In this document: in pieces, positions 16,264 through 24,472 of the stretch
Position numbering within the stretch: position 1 is the stretch's first letter
Layout: every line of letters starts with the position of its first letter
Assembly (NCBI RefSeq): GCF_016598615.1
Contig: NZ_CP066831.1
Location: forward strand, 930,001-994,000
Length of the DNA: 64,000 nucleotides
Direction: 5' to 3'
Origin: Streptomyces liliifuscus
Lineage (GTDB): Bacteria > Actinomycetota > Actinomycetes > Streptomycetales > Streptomycetaceae
Translations under genes and position numbers: made by a program
The notes under the pieces: model-generated
What the model saw: only the letters and a program-made list of their open reading frames with translations
Databases searched by the model: none
What the model was told of the DNA's origin: nothing

Positions 16264-18861
16264 GTGACCACTCCCCCTGATCCCAAGGACCTGGAACAGC
16301 CCCCGTATCCCGAGGACCTGGAACAGCCCGGACTCGTCAGGACCGGGCGGTCGACCTTCGTCCGGCCCATCCGGCCGGAGGACGCCGACCGTCTGGTCGC
16401 CTTCGTCGGCGGCCTGTCGCGGGCGACCCTGGCCTACCGCTCGCTCGGCCCGGTGATCCGGGCGCGCGACGACGTGATCCGGCGCGGCGCGTACGTGGAC
16501 TACCTCAACGAGCTGGCACTCGTCGCGCTGGCCGGCGACGAGATCGCTGGCCTGGTGCGCTACGTCCGTGACACCGAGGACCCGGACCACGCGGAGGTCA
16601 CCTTCACCATCCGGGACGACGACCAGAGCGAGGGCTTCGGCAGGCTGCTGCTGGAGCACATCGCCGCTGCCGCCCGCGCCCGGGGCATCCGGGTCCTCAA
16701 GGCCGACGTCCTCGCCGACAACACCCGCATGATCAACGTGTTCCTCGGCTCCGGCTACCGGGTCGAGTCCGGGCCGCCCGGCCAGATCGTGCACTTCGAC
16801 ATCGCCGTCGACCCGCAGGCCCAGGCGGTCGCGCGGGCCGAGCGCCGCGAGCACACGGCCGTACGACGCTCCCTGCGCCCCCTGCTCGAACCCCGGTCGG
16901 TCGCGGTGATCGGTGCCAACCGGCGGCCCCTGACGATCGGTCACGAGATCGTGGCCAACCTGCTGCGAGGCGGCTTCCGCGGCAGCGTGTTCCCCGTCAA
17001 TCCACGGGCCGAGCAGGTCGCGGGAGCCCGGGCGTACCCAAACGTCCGGGAGCTGCCCGAGCCGCCGGACCTGGCGCTGATCGCCGTACGGGCCGAGGCG
17101 GTGCCCGAGGTCGTACGGGAGTGTGCGGAGGCCGGCGTCAAGGCGGTGGTCGTCGTCTCCACCGGCTTCGGGGAGACAGGTGCGGCCGGGCGGTCGACCG
17201 AGCTGGAGCTGTCCCGGTTCGCCCGCGCCTCCGGGATGCGGCTGGTGGGCCCGAACTGCATGGGCGTGGTCAACACGACGCCCGCGGCGAGGCTGGCCGC
17301 GACCTTCTCGCCCGCCCTGCCCACGCCCGGCCGGGTGGCGATGTCCAGCCAGTCCGGGCCGCTGGGGCTCGCGGTGCTCGACTTCGCCCGGCGGCTGCGG
17401 CTCGGCTTCTCCGGGTTCGTATCGGTGGGCCATGCCGTGGACGTGTCCACCAACGACCTGCTCCAGTGGTGGGAGGAGGACCCCGAGACCTCGGTGATCC
17501 TGCTGCACGTCGAGACGTTCGGCAATCCGCGCCGGTTCGCGCGTATCGCCCGCCGGGTCGCGCCGCGCAAGCCGATCATCGCGGTCCACCCGGGTCACGC
17601 GCCCGCGACGGGCCCGGCGGACTCGGGGGTCCGAGGAGGCCCGGAAGTTCGTGGAGGCCCGGGGCGTCGAGGGGATTCGGTGAGTCGTGCGGATCCGGCG
17701 GCCGGTCCATCGGACTCCGTGGGTCGGGCGGATCCGGCGGCCGGTCCATCGGATTCGGCGGTGAGTTCGCTGTTCGCCCAGTCCGGTGTGATCCGTACGC
17801 GCAGCCTCCAGGAGCTGTTCGACGCGGCGCTGCTGCTCGCCCACCAGCCCCCTCCGCCCGGCAACAGGGTCGCCGTGATCACCAACGCGGGCGGCCCCGC
17901 GGCGCTGACCGTCGGCGCCTGCGCGGCGAGCGGCCTGCGCGTGCCCCCGCTCGGCGAACGCACCCGGGAGACGCTCCGCGCGGCCCTGGGCCCCGGGGCA
18001 GAGGTCGCCAACCCGGCCGACCTCACCCCCATGGCGACCGCCGCGCACTACCGGCAGGCACTCGACGCCGTGCTGGCCGACGACGGGATCGACGCCGCCA
18101 TCGTCCTGTTCATGCCCCCACTGGCGGACAAGCCCGACGAGGTGGCGGCGGCGATCCTCGACGCGGCCGAGGCCGCGCCCTCGAAGCCGGTGGTGGCGAG
18201 CTTCCTGGGTGGCGCGGGCGTCGCCGACCTCCTCCATCGCGGCCAACTCGTCGTCCCCACCTACGCGTTCCCCGAAGCGGCGGCGGCCTCGCTCGGGCAT
18301 GCCGCGGCCTACCAGGCGTGGCGGAGTACGCCCGCGGGTGTCATCCCGGATCTCCCCGGAGTGGACGCCGACCGGGCCAGGTCGCTGCTCGCGGGATGCG
18401 CCCCTGGTCCCGTACCTCCGCGTATCGCCGCCGAGTTGCTGGACTCGTACGGGATCGCCGTTCGGGACACGCGACCGGGCTCCGGCCCGGACGCGTTCCT
18501 CTCCGTGGGCGCCGATCCGGTGTTCGGCCCGGTGGTGGCCTTCGGCCTCACCGGGGACTACGCCGACCTGATGGCGGACGTCGCCCACCGGGTGACCCCG
18601 CTCAGCGACCGGGACGCCCGGGAGATGGTCCGCTCACTGCGGGCGGCTCCGCTGCTGGACGGCAGGGTGGGCGGCCCGGGCGTGGACCTCGCGGCGCTGG
18701 AGGAGACCGTGCTGCGGATCTCCGCGATGGTCGAGGACCTGCCCGAGATCGAGGCGATGGAGCTGCGTCCGATACGGCTGCTGCCGCCCGGGGACGGGGT
18801 CGCCGTCACCCGCGCGACGATCCGGCTCGCCGACGAAACAAGGAAAGGTGGCCCCTCGTGA
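16264..18861 (+). CDS. GNAT acetyltransferase fused to a degenerate ADP-forming acyl-CoA synthetase
   Basis: An 865-residue fusion. Residues about 30-180 are a GNAT domain with the acetyl-CoA loop QSEGFGRLL (121-129) and ADNTRMINVFLGSGYRVE, as in Pat-type protein lysine acetyltransferases. Residues 205-330 are a CoA-binding Rossmann domain (SVAVIGANR, VGPNCMGVVN). Two catalytic elements look lost. The loop that should carry the phospho-histidine after RKPIIAVHPGHAPA is replaced by a Gly/Ala/Asp-rich linker (448-500). The ATP-grasp region jumps from LLDSYGIAVRDTRP (725-738) straight to DPVFGPVVAFG (751), missing about 80-90 residues including the ATP lysine. So acetyl transfer is likely but ATP-linked CoA ligation is not. 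Start GTG 16264 is the best choice but its ribosome site is weak. Confidence 0.85.
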   Translation: MTTPPDPKDLEQPPYPEDLEQPGLVRTGRSTFVRPIRPEDADRLVAFVGGLSRATLAYRSLGPVIRARDDVIRRGAYVDYLNELALVALAGDEIAGLVRYVRDTEDPDHAEVTFTIRDDDQSEGFGRLLLEHIAAAARARGIRVLKADVLADNTRMINVFLGSGYRVESGPPGQIVHFDIAVDPQAQAVARAERREHTAVRRSLRPLLEPRSVAVIGANRRPLTIGHEIVANLLRGGFRGSVFPVNPRAEQVAGARAYPNVRELPEPPDLALIAVRAEAVPEVVRECAEAGVKAVVVVSTGFGETGAAGRSTELELSRFARASGMRLVGPNCMGVVNTTPAARLAATFSPALPTPGRVAMSSQSGPLGLAVLDFARRLRLGFSGFVSVGHAVDVSTNDLLQWWEEDPETSVILLHVETFGNPRRFARIARRVAPRKPIIAVHPGHAPATGPADSGVRGGPEVRGGPGRRGDSVSRADPAAGPSDSVGRADPAAGPSDSAVSSLFAQSGVIRTRSLQELFDAALLLAHQPPPPGNRVAVITNAGGPAALTVGACAASGLRVPPLGERTRETLRAALGPGAEVANPADLTPMATAAHYRQALDAVLADDGIDAAIVLFMPPLADKPDEVAAAILDAAEAAPSKPVVASFLGGAGVADLLHRGQLVVPTYAFPEAAAASLGHAAAYQAWRSTPAGVIPDLPGVDADRARSLLAGCAPGPVPPRIAAELLDSYGIAVRDTRPGSGPDAFLSVGADPVFGPVVAFGLTGDYADLMADVAHRVTPLSDRDAREMVRSLRAAPLLDGRVGGPGVDLAALEETVLRISAMVEDLPEIEAMELRPIRLLPPGDGVAVTRATIRLADETRKGGPS
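17689..17756 (+). repeat. 39 bp in-frame tandem repeat in the fusion protein linker
   Basis: Two 29 bp blocks at 17689-17717 and 17728-17756 differ at one base and recur with a 39 bp period. They encode RADPAAGPSDS twice, a 13-residue repeat in a low-complexity linker. A second, shorter in-frame duplication with a 27 bp period lies at the 5' end of the same gene (16282-16302 and 16309-16329, encoding DLEQP twice). Confidence 0.75.
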
Positions 18862-19832
18862 GGGTCGGCATCTACTTCGACATGCGCAATCCCCCGCCCT
18901 GGCGGCAGAGTTGGTCCCGGGTGTACGGATTCGCCCTGGAGATGTGCGAGGAGGCGGACCGCCTCGGCATCGACTCGGTCTGGTTCTCCGAACACCACGG
19001 GTTCGAGGACGGATACCTCCCGCAGCCGCTCACCATGGCGGCAGCGGCAGCGGCCCGCACACGGCGGATCCGTCTCGGTACCGCGGTCATCCCCGCCCCG
19101 CTGCACGCGGCCCCCGAGATCGCCGAACAGGCCGCGCTCGTGGACATCATCAGCGACGGCCGGCTGGACCTCGGACTCGGCACGGGCTATCGCGTGCCCG
19201 AGTACCGGCTGTACGACGCGGACCTGACCAAGCGCTACTCCACGACCGACCAGCGGGTGCGGGAGATCCGTGGCCTGTGGGCCGAGTCGCTGGTCACGCC
19301 CGGCCCGGTCCAGGACCCGCTGCCGATCTGGCTCGGCTACCAGGGTCCGCAGGGCGCCCGCCGGGCAGGCCGGCTGGGCACCGGGCTGCTGTCGCTCAAC
19401 CCCGCGCTGCTGGAGCCGTACCGGGAAGGGCTCGCCGAGAGCGGGTACGACGTGTCGGCGGGCCGGATGCAGGGTTCGTTCACCACGTTCGTCACCGAGG
19501 ATCCGGAGGCCGACTGGCCGGTGGTCCGCAAGCATCTCTCCTACCAATGGGACAGCTACCGCCGGTACATGGTGGAGGGGACCGACCAGCCCGCCCCGCG
19601 TCCGATCAACCCCGAGAAGTGGCGGGAGACGGGACTGAGCGCGACCGGCGTCGGTCAGTTCCTGTACGGCACACCGCAGGAGACCGCCGATGCCATCAAG
19701 GCGTACGTGGCGGGGCTGCCGGTCGAAGGGGTCTTCCTGTGGGCCTCGCTGGCCGGGATGCCCGAGGAGATGGTCGCCCGCCAGGTCCAGCTCATCGCCG
19801 GGAAGCTGCGTCCGCTGCTTGCCGATGTCTGA
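18858..19832 (+). CDS. luciferase-like (LLM) flavin-dependent oxidoreductase
   Basis: A 324-residue bacterial luciferase-like monooxygenase. It shows the TIM-barrel segments GIYFDMRNPP, SVWFSEHHGFEDGY (the FSEHH motif common to the family), RIRLGTAVIPAPLHAAPEIAEQ and DIISDGRLDLGLGTGYR. Members use FMNH2 or F420 for oxygenation or hydride transfer. The GTG start overlaps the stop of the GNAT fusion gene by 4 bp. It is the only oxygenase-type enzyme visible in the catabolic cluster and could perform a Baeyer-Villiger or hydroxylation step. Cofactor choice cannot be decided here. Confidence 0.9.
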   Translation: MRVGIYFDMRNPPPWRQSWSRVYGFALEMCEEADRLGIDSVWFSEHHGFEDGYLPQPLTMAAAAAARTRRIRLGTAVIPAPLHAAPEIAEQAALVDIISDGRLDLGLGTGYRVPEYRLYDADLTKRYSTTDQRVREIRGLWAESLVTPGPVQDPLPIWLGYQGPQGARRAGRLGTGLLSLNPALLEPYREGLAESGYDVSAGRMQGSFTTFVTEDPEADWPVVRKHLSYQWDSYRRYMVEGTDQPAPRPINPEKWRETGLSATGVGQFLYGTPQETADAIKAYVAGLPVEGVFLWASLAGMPEEMVARQVQLIAGKLRPLLADV

Positions 19833-19848
19833 CACGAGGAGTTCCGCC

Positions 19849-20394
19849 ATGTCGACGACGGGAACCGGAAAGACCGACGCGCCGACGCCGAACGGGCACT
19901 GGGCGGCGTCTGGCCTGTCGGAGCCGCCCCGTACCGCCGGGGGCGTGACCCTCTGTGGAGGGTGCCGCGCCCTCGGCTCGTGCAGGCTCGGCGTGGAGCG
20001 CGAGCGACTCGACGAGGACGGTGTGGCGAGGTTCGAGCTGAGCTGTCCGCGTTCCCACGAGGGCGGCCCCGATGTGGCACACGGCGGCTGGACGGCGGCC
20101 GTCCTGGACGACTGTCTCGGCCATCTCCCGTTGCTGCACGGCGTGATGAGCGTGACGGCCGAGCTGACGGTGAGCTTCGTGAAGCCCGTACCGGTGGAAC
20201 GACCCCTGGAACTGCGGGTGTGGGCCGATCGGAGGGAGGGCTCACGCTGGTACATCACGGGCGAGTTGACCCTGTCGTCGGGCGGAGCCGTGCTGGCCCG
20301 CGCCTCCGGAATCTGGGTGACTCGCGACCAGAGCCACTACGTGCGGCACGCGCAGTGGCTGGCCGGGCAGGGCGGGGACGCCGAGAATCGGTGA
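19849..20394 (+). CDS. PaaI/YigI-type hotdog thioesterase
   Basis: A 181-residue hotdog protein. The core reads PDVAHGGWTAAVLDDCLGHL, matching the HGG-x-x-A-x-x-D catalytic helix of PaaI-like thioesterases, then VTAELTVSFVKPVPVERPL. The N-terminal Cys-containing segment LCGGCRALGSCRLGV resembles the CxGC motif before the hotdog domain in actinobacterial members. ATG 19849 follows GAGGAG; ATG 19825, overlapping the upstream stop, is an alternative. It may release CoA from dead-end or final acyl-CoA products. It is the last plus-strand gene of the cluster and faces a convergent dehydrogenase. Confidence 0.88.
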   Translation: MSTTGTGKTDAPTPNGHWAASGLSEPPRTAGGVTLCGGCRALGSCRLGVERERLDEDGVARFELSCPRSHEGGPDVAHGGWTAAVLDDCLGHLPLLHGVMSVTAELTVSFVKPVPVERPLELRVWADRREGSRWYITGELTLSSGGAVLARASGIWVTRDQSHYVRHAQWLAGQGGDAENR

Positions 20395-20400
20395 GAGCGG

Positions 20401-21552
20401 TCAGTAGGACCGCAGCCCCATGCTGCGGGCGATCCCGTTGCGCTGGATCTGGCTGGTCCCGCCGGAGATCGTGGCGACGATCGACTCGCGGTAGCGGAAG
20501 CTCATCACACTCTCGGTCGAGAATCCGTGGCCCGCGCAGACCTGCATCCCGAGCCTGGCAGCCGCCACATACGTCTCCGACCCCTTCAGCTTCGCCATCG
20601 AGCCCTCACGAGTACACGGCTTGCCCTGCGCGAGCAGCCAGGCGGCGCGGTACGCGAGCAGCCGGGCGGAGTCGATCTCGGTCTGCAGATCGGCCATGGC
20701 GTGGGCGAGCGCCTGGAAGTTGCCGATCGGACGGCCGAAGGCGTGCCGGGTGCGCGCGTACTCCAGCATCTCGTCCAGCGTGGCCTGTGCGGCGCCCAGA
20801 TATCCCCCGCTGATGATCACCTTCTCCAGTTCGATGTTGGAGAGCATGACCTTCCAGCCCTCGTCGCGCGGCCCGACGAGGTTCTCCTTCGGTACGAGGG
20901 CGTTGTTGAAGAAGACCTCGTTGGTGCCCAGGATGTGCCGGGCCAGCGTGGGTGTGCGGCGCACTTCGACGCCGTCGGTCGCGGGGTCGACGAGCAGCAG
21001 GCTGATGCCGCCGTGCTTGGGTTCGCGGGGTCCCGTACGCACATAGGTCGCGATGGTCGTGTCGGGGAGGCCGCCGCCGGTGCACCATGCCTTCTGGCCG
21101 CGGACGAGGAAGTGGTCGCCGTGGTCCTCCGCGGTGGTGCGCAGCGCGGCGGCGTCGGAGCCGCTGTCCGGCTCGCTGAGGCCGACGGCGAGCCGGTGGC
21201 GTCCCGTCATGACCTGCTCGCGGATGAATTCGCGCTGTGCCTCGTTTCCCCACCGGAACACGGTGATTCCCGGGATGAGCACGCCGATGTAGCACATGGC
21301 GACATCGAAACTGGCCCGCCCGAGTTCCTCGGCGATCAGAACGAGTTCGAGCGGTCCCCCGCCGTCACCGCCCTCCTCCTCGCTGAACGGCAGCGAGAAC
21401 CAACCGAGTTCGGTCATGCCCCGAAACAGCTCGGGCGGTACGACGCCCTCCTCGTCCCACTGCTTCGCCTTCTCGGCCGGGCACACATCGGCAACGAACT
21501 GCCGTGCCGTCGCGCGCAACATGTCCTGCTCGTCGGTCAGCCCGAAGTCCAC
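20401..21552 (-). CDS. acyl-CoA dehydrogenase (FadE type)
   Basis: A 383-residue acyl-CoA dehydrogenase beginning MDFGLTDEQDMLRATARQ. It has VGLSEPDSGSDAAALRTT for flavin binding, GQKAWCTGGGLPDTTI, YARTRHAFGRPIGNFQALAH and a C-terminal ISGGTSQIQRNGIARSMG. The usual Glu of EGTS is absent, as in many actinobacterial FadE proteins where the base lies elsewhere. I place the start at GTG 21552, because GAGGAG lies 5 bp before it; GTG 21558 is immediately next to that site. It is a single-gene unit with an AT-rich promoter of its own, ending 7 bp from the convergent thioesterase gene. Confidence 0.93.
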   Translation of the reverse strand: MDFGLTDEQDMLRATARQFVADVCPAEKAKQWDEEGVVPPELFRGMTELGWFSLPFSEEEGGDGGGPLELVLIAEELGRASFDVAMCYIGVLIPGITVFRWGNEAQREFIREQVMTGRHRLAVGLSEPDSGSDAAALRTTAEDHGDHFLVRGQKAWCTGGGLPDTTIATYVRTGPREPKHGGISLLLVDPATDGVEVRRTPTLARHILGTNEVFFNNALVPKENLVGPRDEGWKVMLSNIELEKVIISGGYLGAAQATLDEMLEYARTRHAFGRPIGNFQALAHAMADLQTEIDSARLLAYRAAWLLAQGKPCTREGSMAKLKGSETYVAAARLGMQVCAGHGFSTESVMSFRYRESIVATISGGTSQIQRNGIARSMGLRSY

Positions 21553-21787
21553 GACCACTCCTCGCCACCACTAGCCTATTCATCTATCTAATTATTCTAT
21601 GTTAGCGGATAAGGCGAGAGGGTCACAGATGTGGGGCGCCTCGGCCCATCCCCGGTCGAGTCCCGATCAAGCCCCAGCGCTGATCGCCGGTGGCGAGCCA
21701 GGCGTCATCGAAGGGTTGCGCGTGGTCGCCGACAGGGCGAGCCGGTGGTTCCATGCCGCACCCGACGAGAAGGGTTCACTGGATGCG
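21553..21787. other. AT-rich promoter gap at the edge of the catabolic cluster
   Basis: The first 60 bp next to the dehydrogenase start are strongly AT-rich for this genome and include TATCTAATTATTCTATGTTAG. The rest, toward the end of the membrane protein gene, has normal base composition and no convincing gene or hairpin. TTAGC at 21602-21606 matches the short element seen at the other cluster promoters. Confidence 0.45.
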
Positions 21788-24145
21788 TCAGCGGATGTCA
21801 CCGTTTCGGAAAGCCCGCACGGTTGCCTCGAACGCGGGGTCGGCGAAGTAGTTGGAATGGCCGAGGGCCGGGGGATGGACGAGGTCGCCCGCGGGGCGTG
21901 CAAACGCGGCAGGGTCGAGAAGTTGGCGATCGACAGGTGACGGGGCGGGGTCCACGGTGGTTCCTTCCCGGGGCAGCCCGGCGGGTGCGACCACCCAACT
22001 GCCGATCGGATCGGTGGGACGGTAGAGGTTTCGCCAGCGCCACAGGGCCGGGGCATCCTCGGGGGTCAGCAGTCCGCCGATCCGATCGAGGCTTTCCGCG
22101 TTGAAGAAGGCAGGGAAGAACCGGACGAACAGACGCGTGAGCGGGCTGCCGTAGGTGAGCATCCGGACGTCACGGTTGGTGTCGGCTGTGGTCTGCAGGA
22201 TCACGGCCGCCCCTATCACCGATCCTTGGGAGTGGCAGGAGAGGATCACTTTCCCGCGCTTGGTCGGTTCGTCGCCTCCCGCCAGATATTCCAGCCGTTT
22301 CAGCAGGTCGGGCACGGTGCGCTCGGCGTAGCAGGGCGGCGCCAGCGGATGGGTCTCGCGCGGCCAGAACGTGCCGATGTCCCACAGGATGCCCACGGTG
22401 CGCCGGAAGCGTGGGCTCTTGTACGCCTGCCGCCCGGCCCACAGGAGCCCCACGAAGGCGGCACTGAGGACGAGGTTGGCGAGAAGGACGAGCCATCGCT
22501 GATCTGTGACAAAGGACGAATCGACCACGTAGACGACGATGCCGACGACGGCCACGGCCGCCGCAGTCGTCAGGAGGATGCCAAGGGTCTTTCGGCCGGT
22601 GGATTCGAGCAACTGTGCCCGCGCCCAGGCCGTGGCGATGTCCGCGGCCCGGCGAGGATCGCTCTGCGAAGCGGGATAGGCCTTCGCAACCTCCCGGGCG
22701 GCGGAGCGTCGTACACCACTCTGCACCAGCCACGAAACGGTGCCGATGCCGACGGCAGCCAGGACGAGGACGGCAGCGCCGGTGCCCGCCCAGAAGTAGA
22801 CGTCCGGCACGATGAGTTGGGCCTGCTCCCTGCCGCGGCGGTAAGCGGCGGCAGGCGCACCCAGAATCTCGGCCACACGCAGCATCAGCCCTGCGGCCAG
22901 GGCGCCCGCGAGCGCCCAGCCGAGGAAGGCGACTCCGGTCTGAACGAACCCTCCCCACGGTTGGCGCGGAAGGTTCGGCGCAGGCGGGGCCTTGTCGCGT
23001 TTGCTGGTGAAGAGCTGAGAGACAAGGAGCGCCGCAAGCATCACGGCCTGGGCGAGGAACAGCATGTGGATCCAGGCGACTTCCCAGGGCAACTGGCTCG
23101 CCGCCGGCGTCCGGGCGCCGTTCGAGCCCCAGCTTGCGGCCACTGCCGCCCCGACGACCAGGGCGAGCGCAGCCCAGGGAAGGACACGGTAGAAGTCGGA
23201 CTCGGAGGAGTTCTCAACCATGCCGTTCGGGCGCTCACGCCGCCCTGTCCCAGGGACCGCCACCCATACGACGACACACGCCAGCACCAGCAGCGCCAGC
23301 ACCAGGCACGAACTACGGAAGAACATCGCCCCGGCTTCCCAGTTCCTGCCGTCAAGAAGGGCGTTGGGCCCTCGTTCAGGGCGGTCGAGCAGCGGGGCGA
23401 GCAAGAACACGGCGATGACGGTGAGCGCCGCCGTGATGTGCAGGGATCGGAGCCGTCGCACCGGCCCGCGTCCGTTCCACATACGGCGGTCCTCCAACGG
23501 CGTCCGCACATCGGGAGTTGGAGCACTCTGCAGTACGGGCTGCGCCTCCGCGACCTGCCAGGTCTTGTTTCCCAGGTACCACAGCAGCATGACCAGGGCG
23601 ATCGGCACGGCGGCGGTCACAGTGAGATGGCGTCCGGGGGTGTCGAGCCAGCCGTAGTTCAGCCAACGCAGCCAGCTCTCGTTCCCGGCACAGGGCCTGA
23701 CGGTCGCGTTGCCGCACTGCCAACCGACCAGGTCGACCGAGGCCGACACAGCGCCGAGGACGTAGGTGCCGGTGAGCGAGAGGGCGAGCAGTCGCTGGAC
23801 GCCGGTGCGGAAGGCCACTGCCAGGCTGGGTGCACCGACGCGATGGCCCGGGTCGGCGAAGTAGGCCATGTTGAGGAGCATGAACGGCAACAGCAGCAGC
23901 CACAGGGCCCGTTGTCCGTCACCGGATGTCAGACCGCCCCACGAGTAGGCCTCGCGCCGGAACCCATCGGCGTCCTCCTCCGTCGGCGCGATCTGCCATC
24001 GACGCCGGTAGCAGCCCGCCTGTACGTCGCCGGCGACGCGCTCAACGCCCGGATGGTCCAGCAATGATTCGGGAGGGGTGCCCGAGACACCATGGACGCG
24101 TAGCTCAGTCCATCCCTCGCGGCCCCGGTTCACGTAAAGACCCAC
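21788..24145 (-). CDS. large multi-span membrane protein with split alpha/beta hydrolase signature
   Basis: A 785-residue protein. The N-terminus reads TELRVHGVSGTPPESLLDHP, like the first strand and HG oxyanion turn of an alpha/beta hydrolase. About 500 residues with roughly ten hydrophobic spans follow (for example ALWLLLLPFMLLNMAYF). The C-terminus then has VILSCHSQGSVIGAAVIL, with Ser639 in an HSQGS elbow, TDPIG with Asp712 and LGHSNYF with His763, a plausible triad. I infer a membrane esterase or lipase whose fold is interrupted by a membrane insert. GTG 24145 has AGGAGG upstream. No specific function is known to me. It stands alone between the catabolic and iron loci. Confidence 0.8.
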   Translation of the reverse strand: MGLYVNRGREGWTELRVHGVSGTPPESLLDHPGVERVAGDVQAGCYRRRWQIAPTEEDADGFRREAYSWGGLTSGDGQRALWLLLLPFMLLNMAYFADPGHRVGAPSLAVAFRTGVQRLLALSLTGTYVLGAVSASVDLVGWQCGNATVRPCAGNESWLRWLNYGWLDTPGRHLTVTAAVPIALVMLLWYLGNKTWQVAEAQPVLQSAPTPDVRTPLEDRRMWNGRGPVRRLRSLHITAALTVIAVFLLAPLLDRPERGPNALLDGRNWEAGAMFFRSSCLVLALLVLACVVVWVAVPGTGRRERPNGMVENSSESDFYRVLPWAALALVVGAAVAASWGSNGARTPAASQLPWEVAWIHMLFLAQAVMLAALLVSQLFTSKRDKAPPAPNLPRQPWGGFVQTGVAFLGWALAGALAAGLMLRVAEILGAPAAAYRRGREQAQLIVPDVYFWAGTGAAVLVLAAVGIGTVSWLVQSGVRRSAAREVAKAYPASQSDPRRAADIATAWARAQLLESTGRKTLGILLTTAAAVAVVGIVVYVVDSSFVTDQRWLVLLANLVLSAAFVGLLWAGRQAYKSPRFRRTVGILWDIGTFWPRETHPLAPPCYAERTVPDLLKRLEYLAGGDEPTKRGKVILSCHSQGSVIGAAVILQTTADTNRDVRMLTYGSPLTRLFVRFFPAFFNAESLDRIGGLLTPEDAPALWRWRNLYRPTDPIGSWVVAPAGLPREGTTVDPAPSPVDRQLLDPAAFARPAGDLVHPPALGHSNYFADPAFEATVRAFRNGDIR

Positions 24146-24403
24146 CGCCGCCTCCTGACGAGCCGACCCGATGCTCCCAGGATCGACGTCCAGCCCCCAA
24201 GCTGCCAGTCAGCGGACGACGATTCCGTTCGCGCCCGGTGTCCGAACTCGACGGGCATCCAGCCCGTGCGGCGGCGCCTGCTGCCCTCGCTGGTCCAATG
24301 ATCGTCTGCGACTGGCAGATCCTCCACATGCCGCTCAAGACGCCCTTGGCCGGGCCACGAGAGCAGCCCCACGCGCCTGGGCGGTCGCCTCCGGGCTGCA
24401 AAG

Positions 24404-24422
24404 TAAGGTAAGCCTAACGTCG
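24404..24422 (+). promoter_or_regulatory. iron box (DmdR/IdeR type), upstream of PPOX gene
   Basis: TAAGGTAAGCCTAACGTCG matches the 19 bp consensus TTAGGTTAGGCTAACCTAA at about 13 positions, including the central AGCCTAAC. It lies about 50 bp before the TTG start at 24473. The rest of the 327 bp gap (24146-24472) shows no gene. Iron-dependent repression of the downstream gene is inferred. Confidence 0.75.
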
Positions 24423-24472
24423 AATGATGTTCCATACGCGACTGCTCGCTGGACGTACGTTGGGAGTCGGCC

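Noticed and set aside
16072..18588. A very long open frame antisense to the GNAT fusion gene
   Set aside because: It is the complement of a real gene in a GC-rich genome, has no ribosome site and no recognisable domain.
20397..20413. Short GCGGTC/GACCGC hairpin between convergent genes
   Set aside because: The stem is only 6 bp and overlaps the dehydrogenase stop; too weak to call a terminator.
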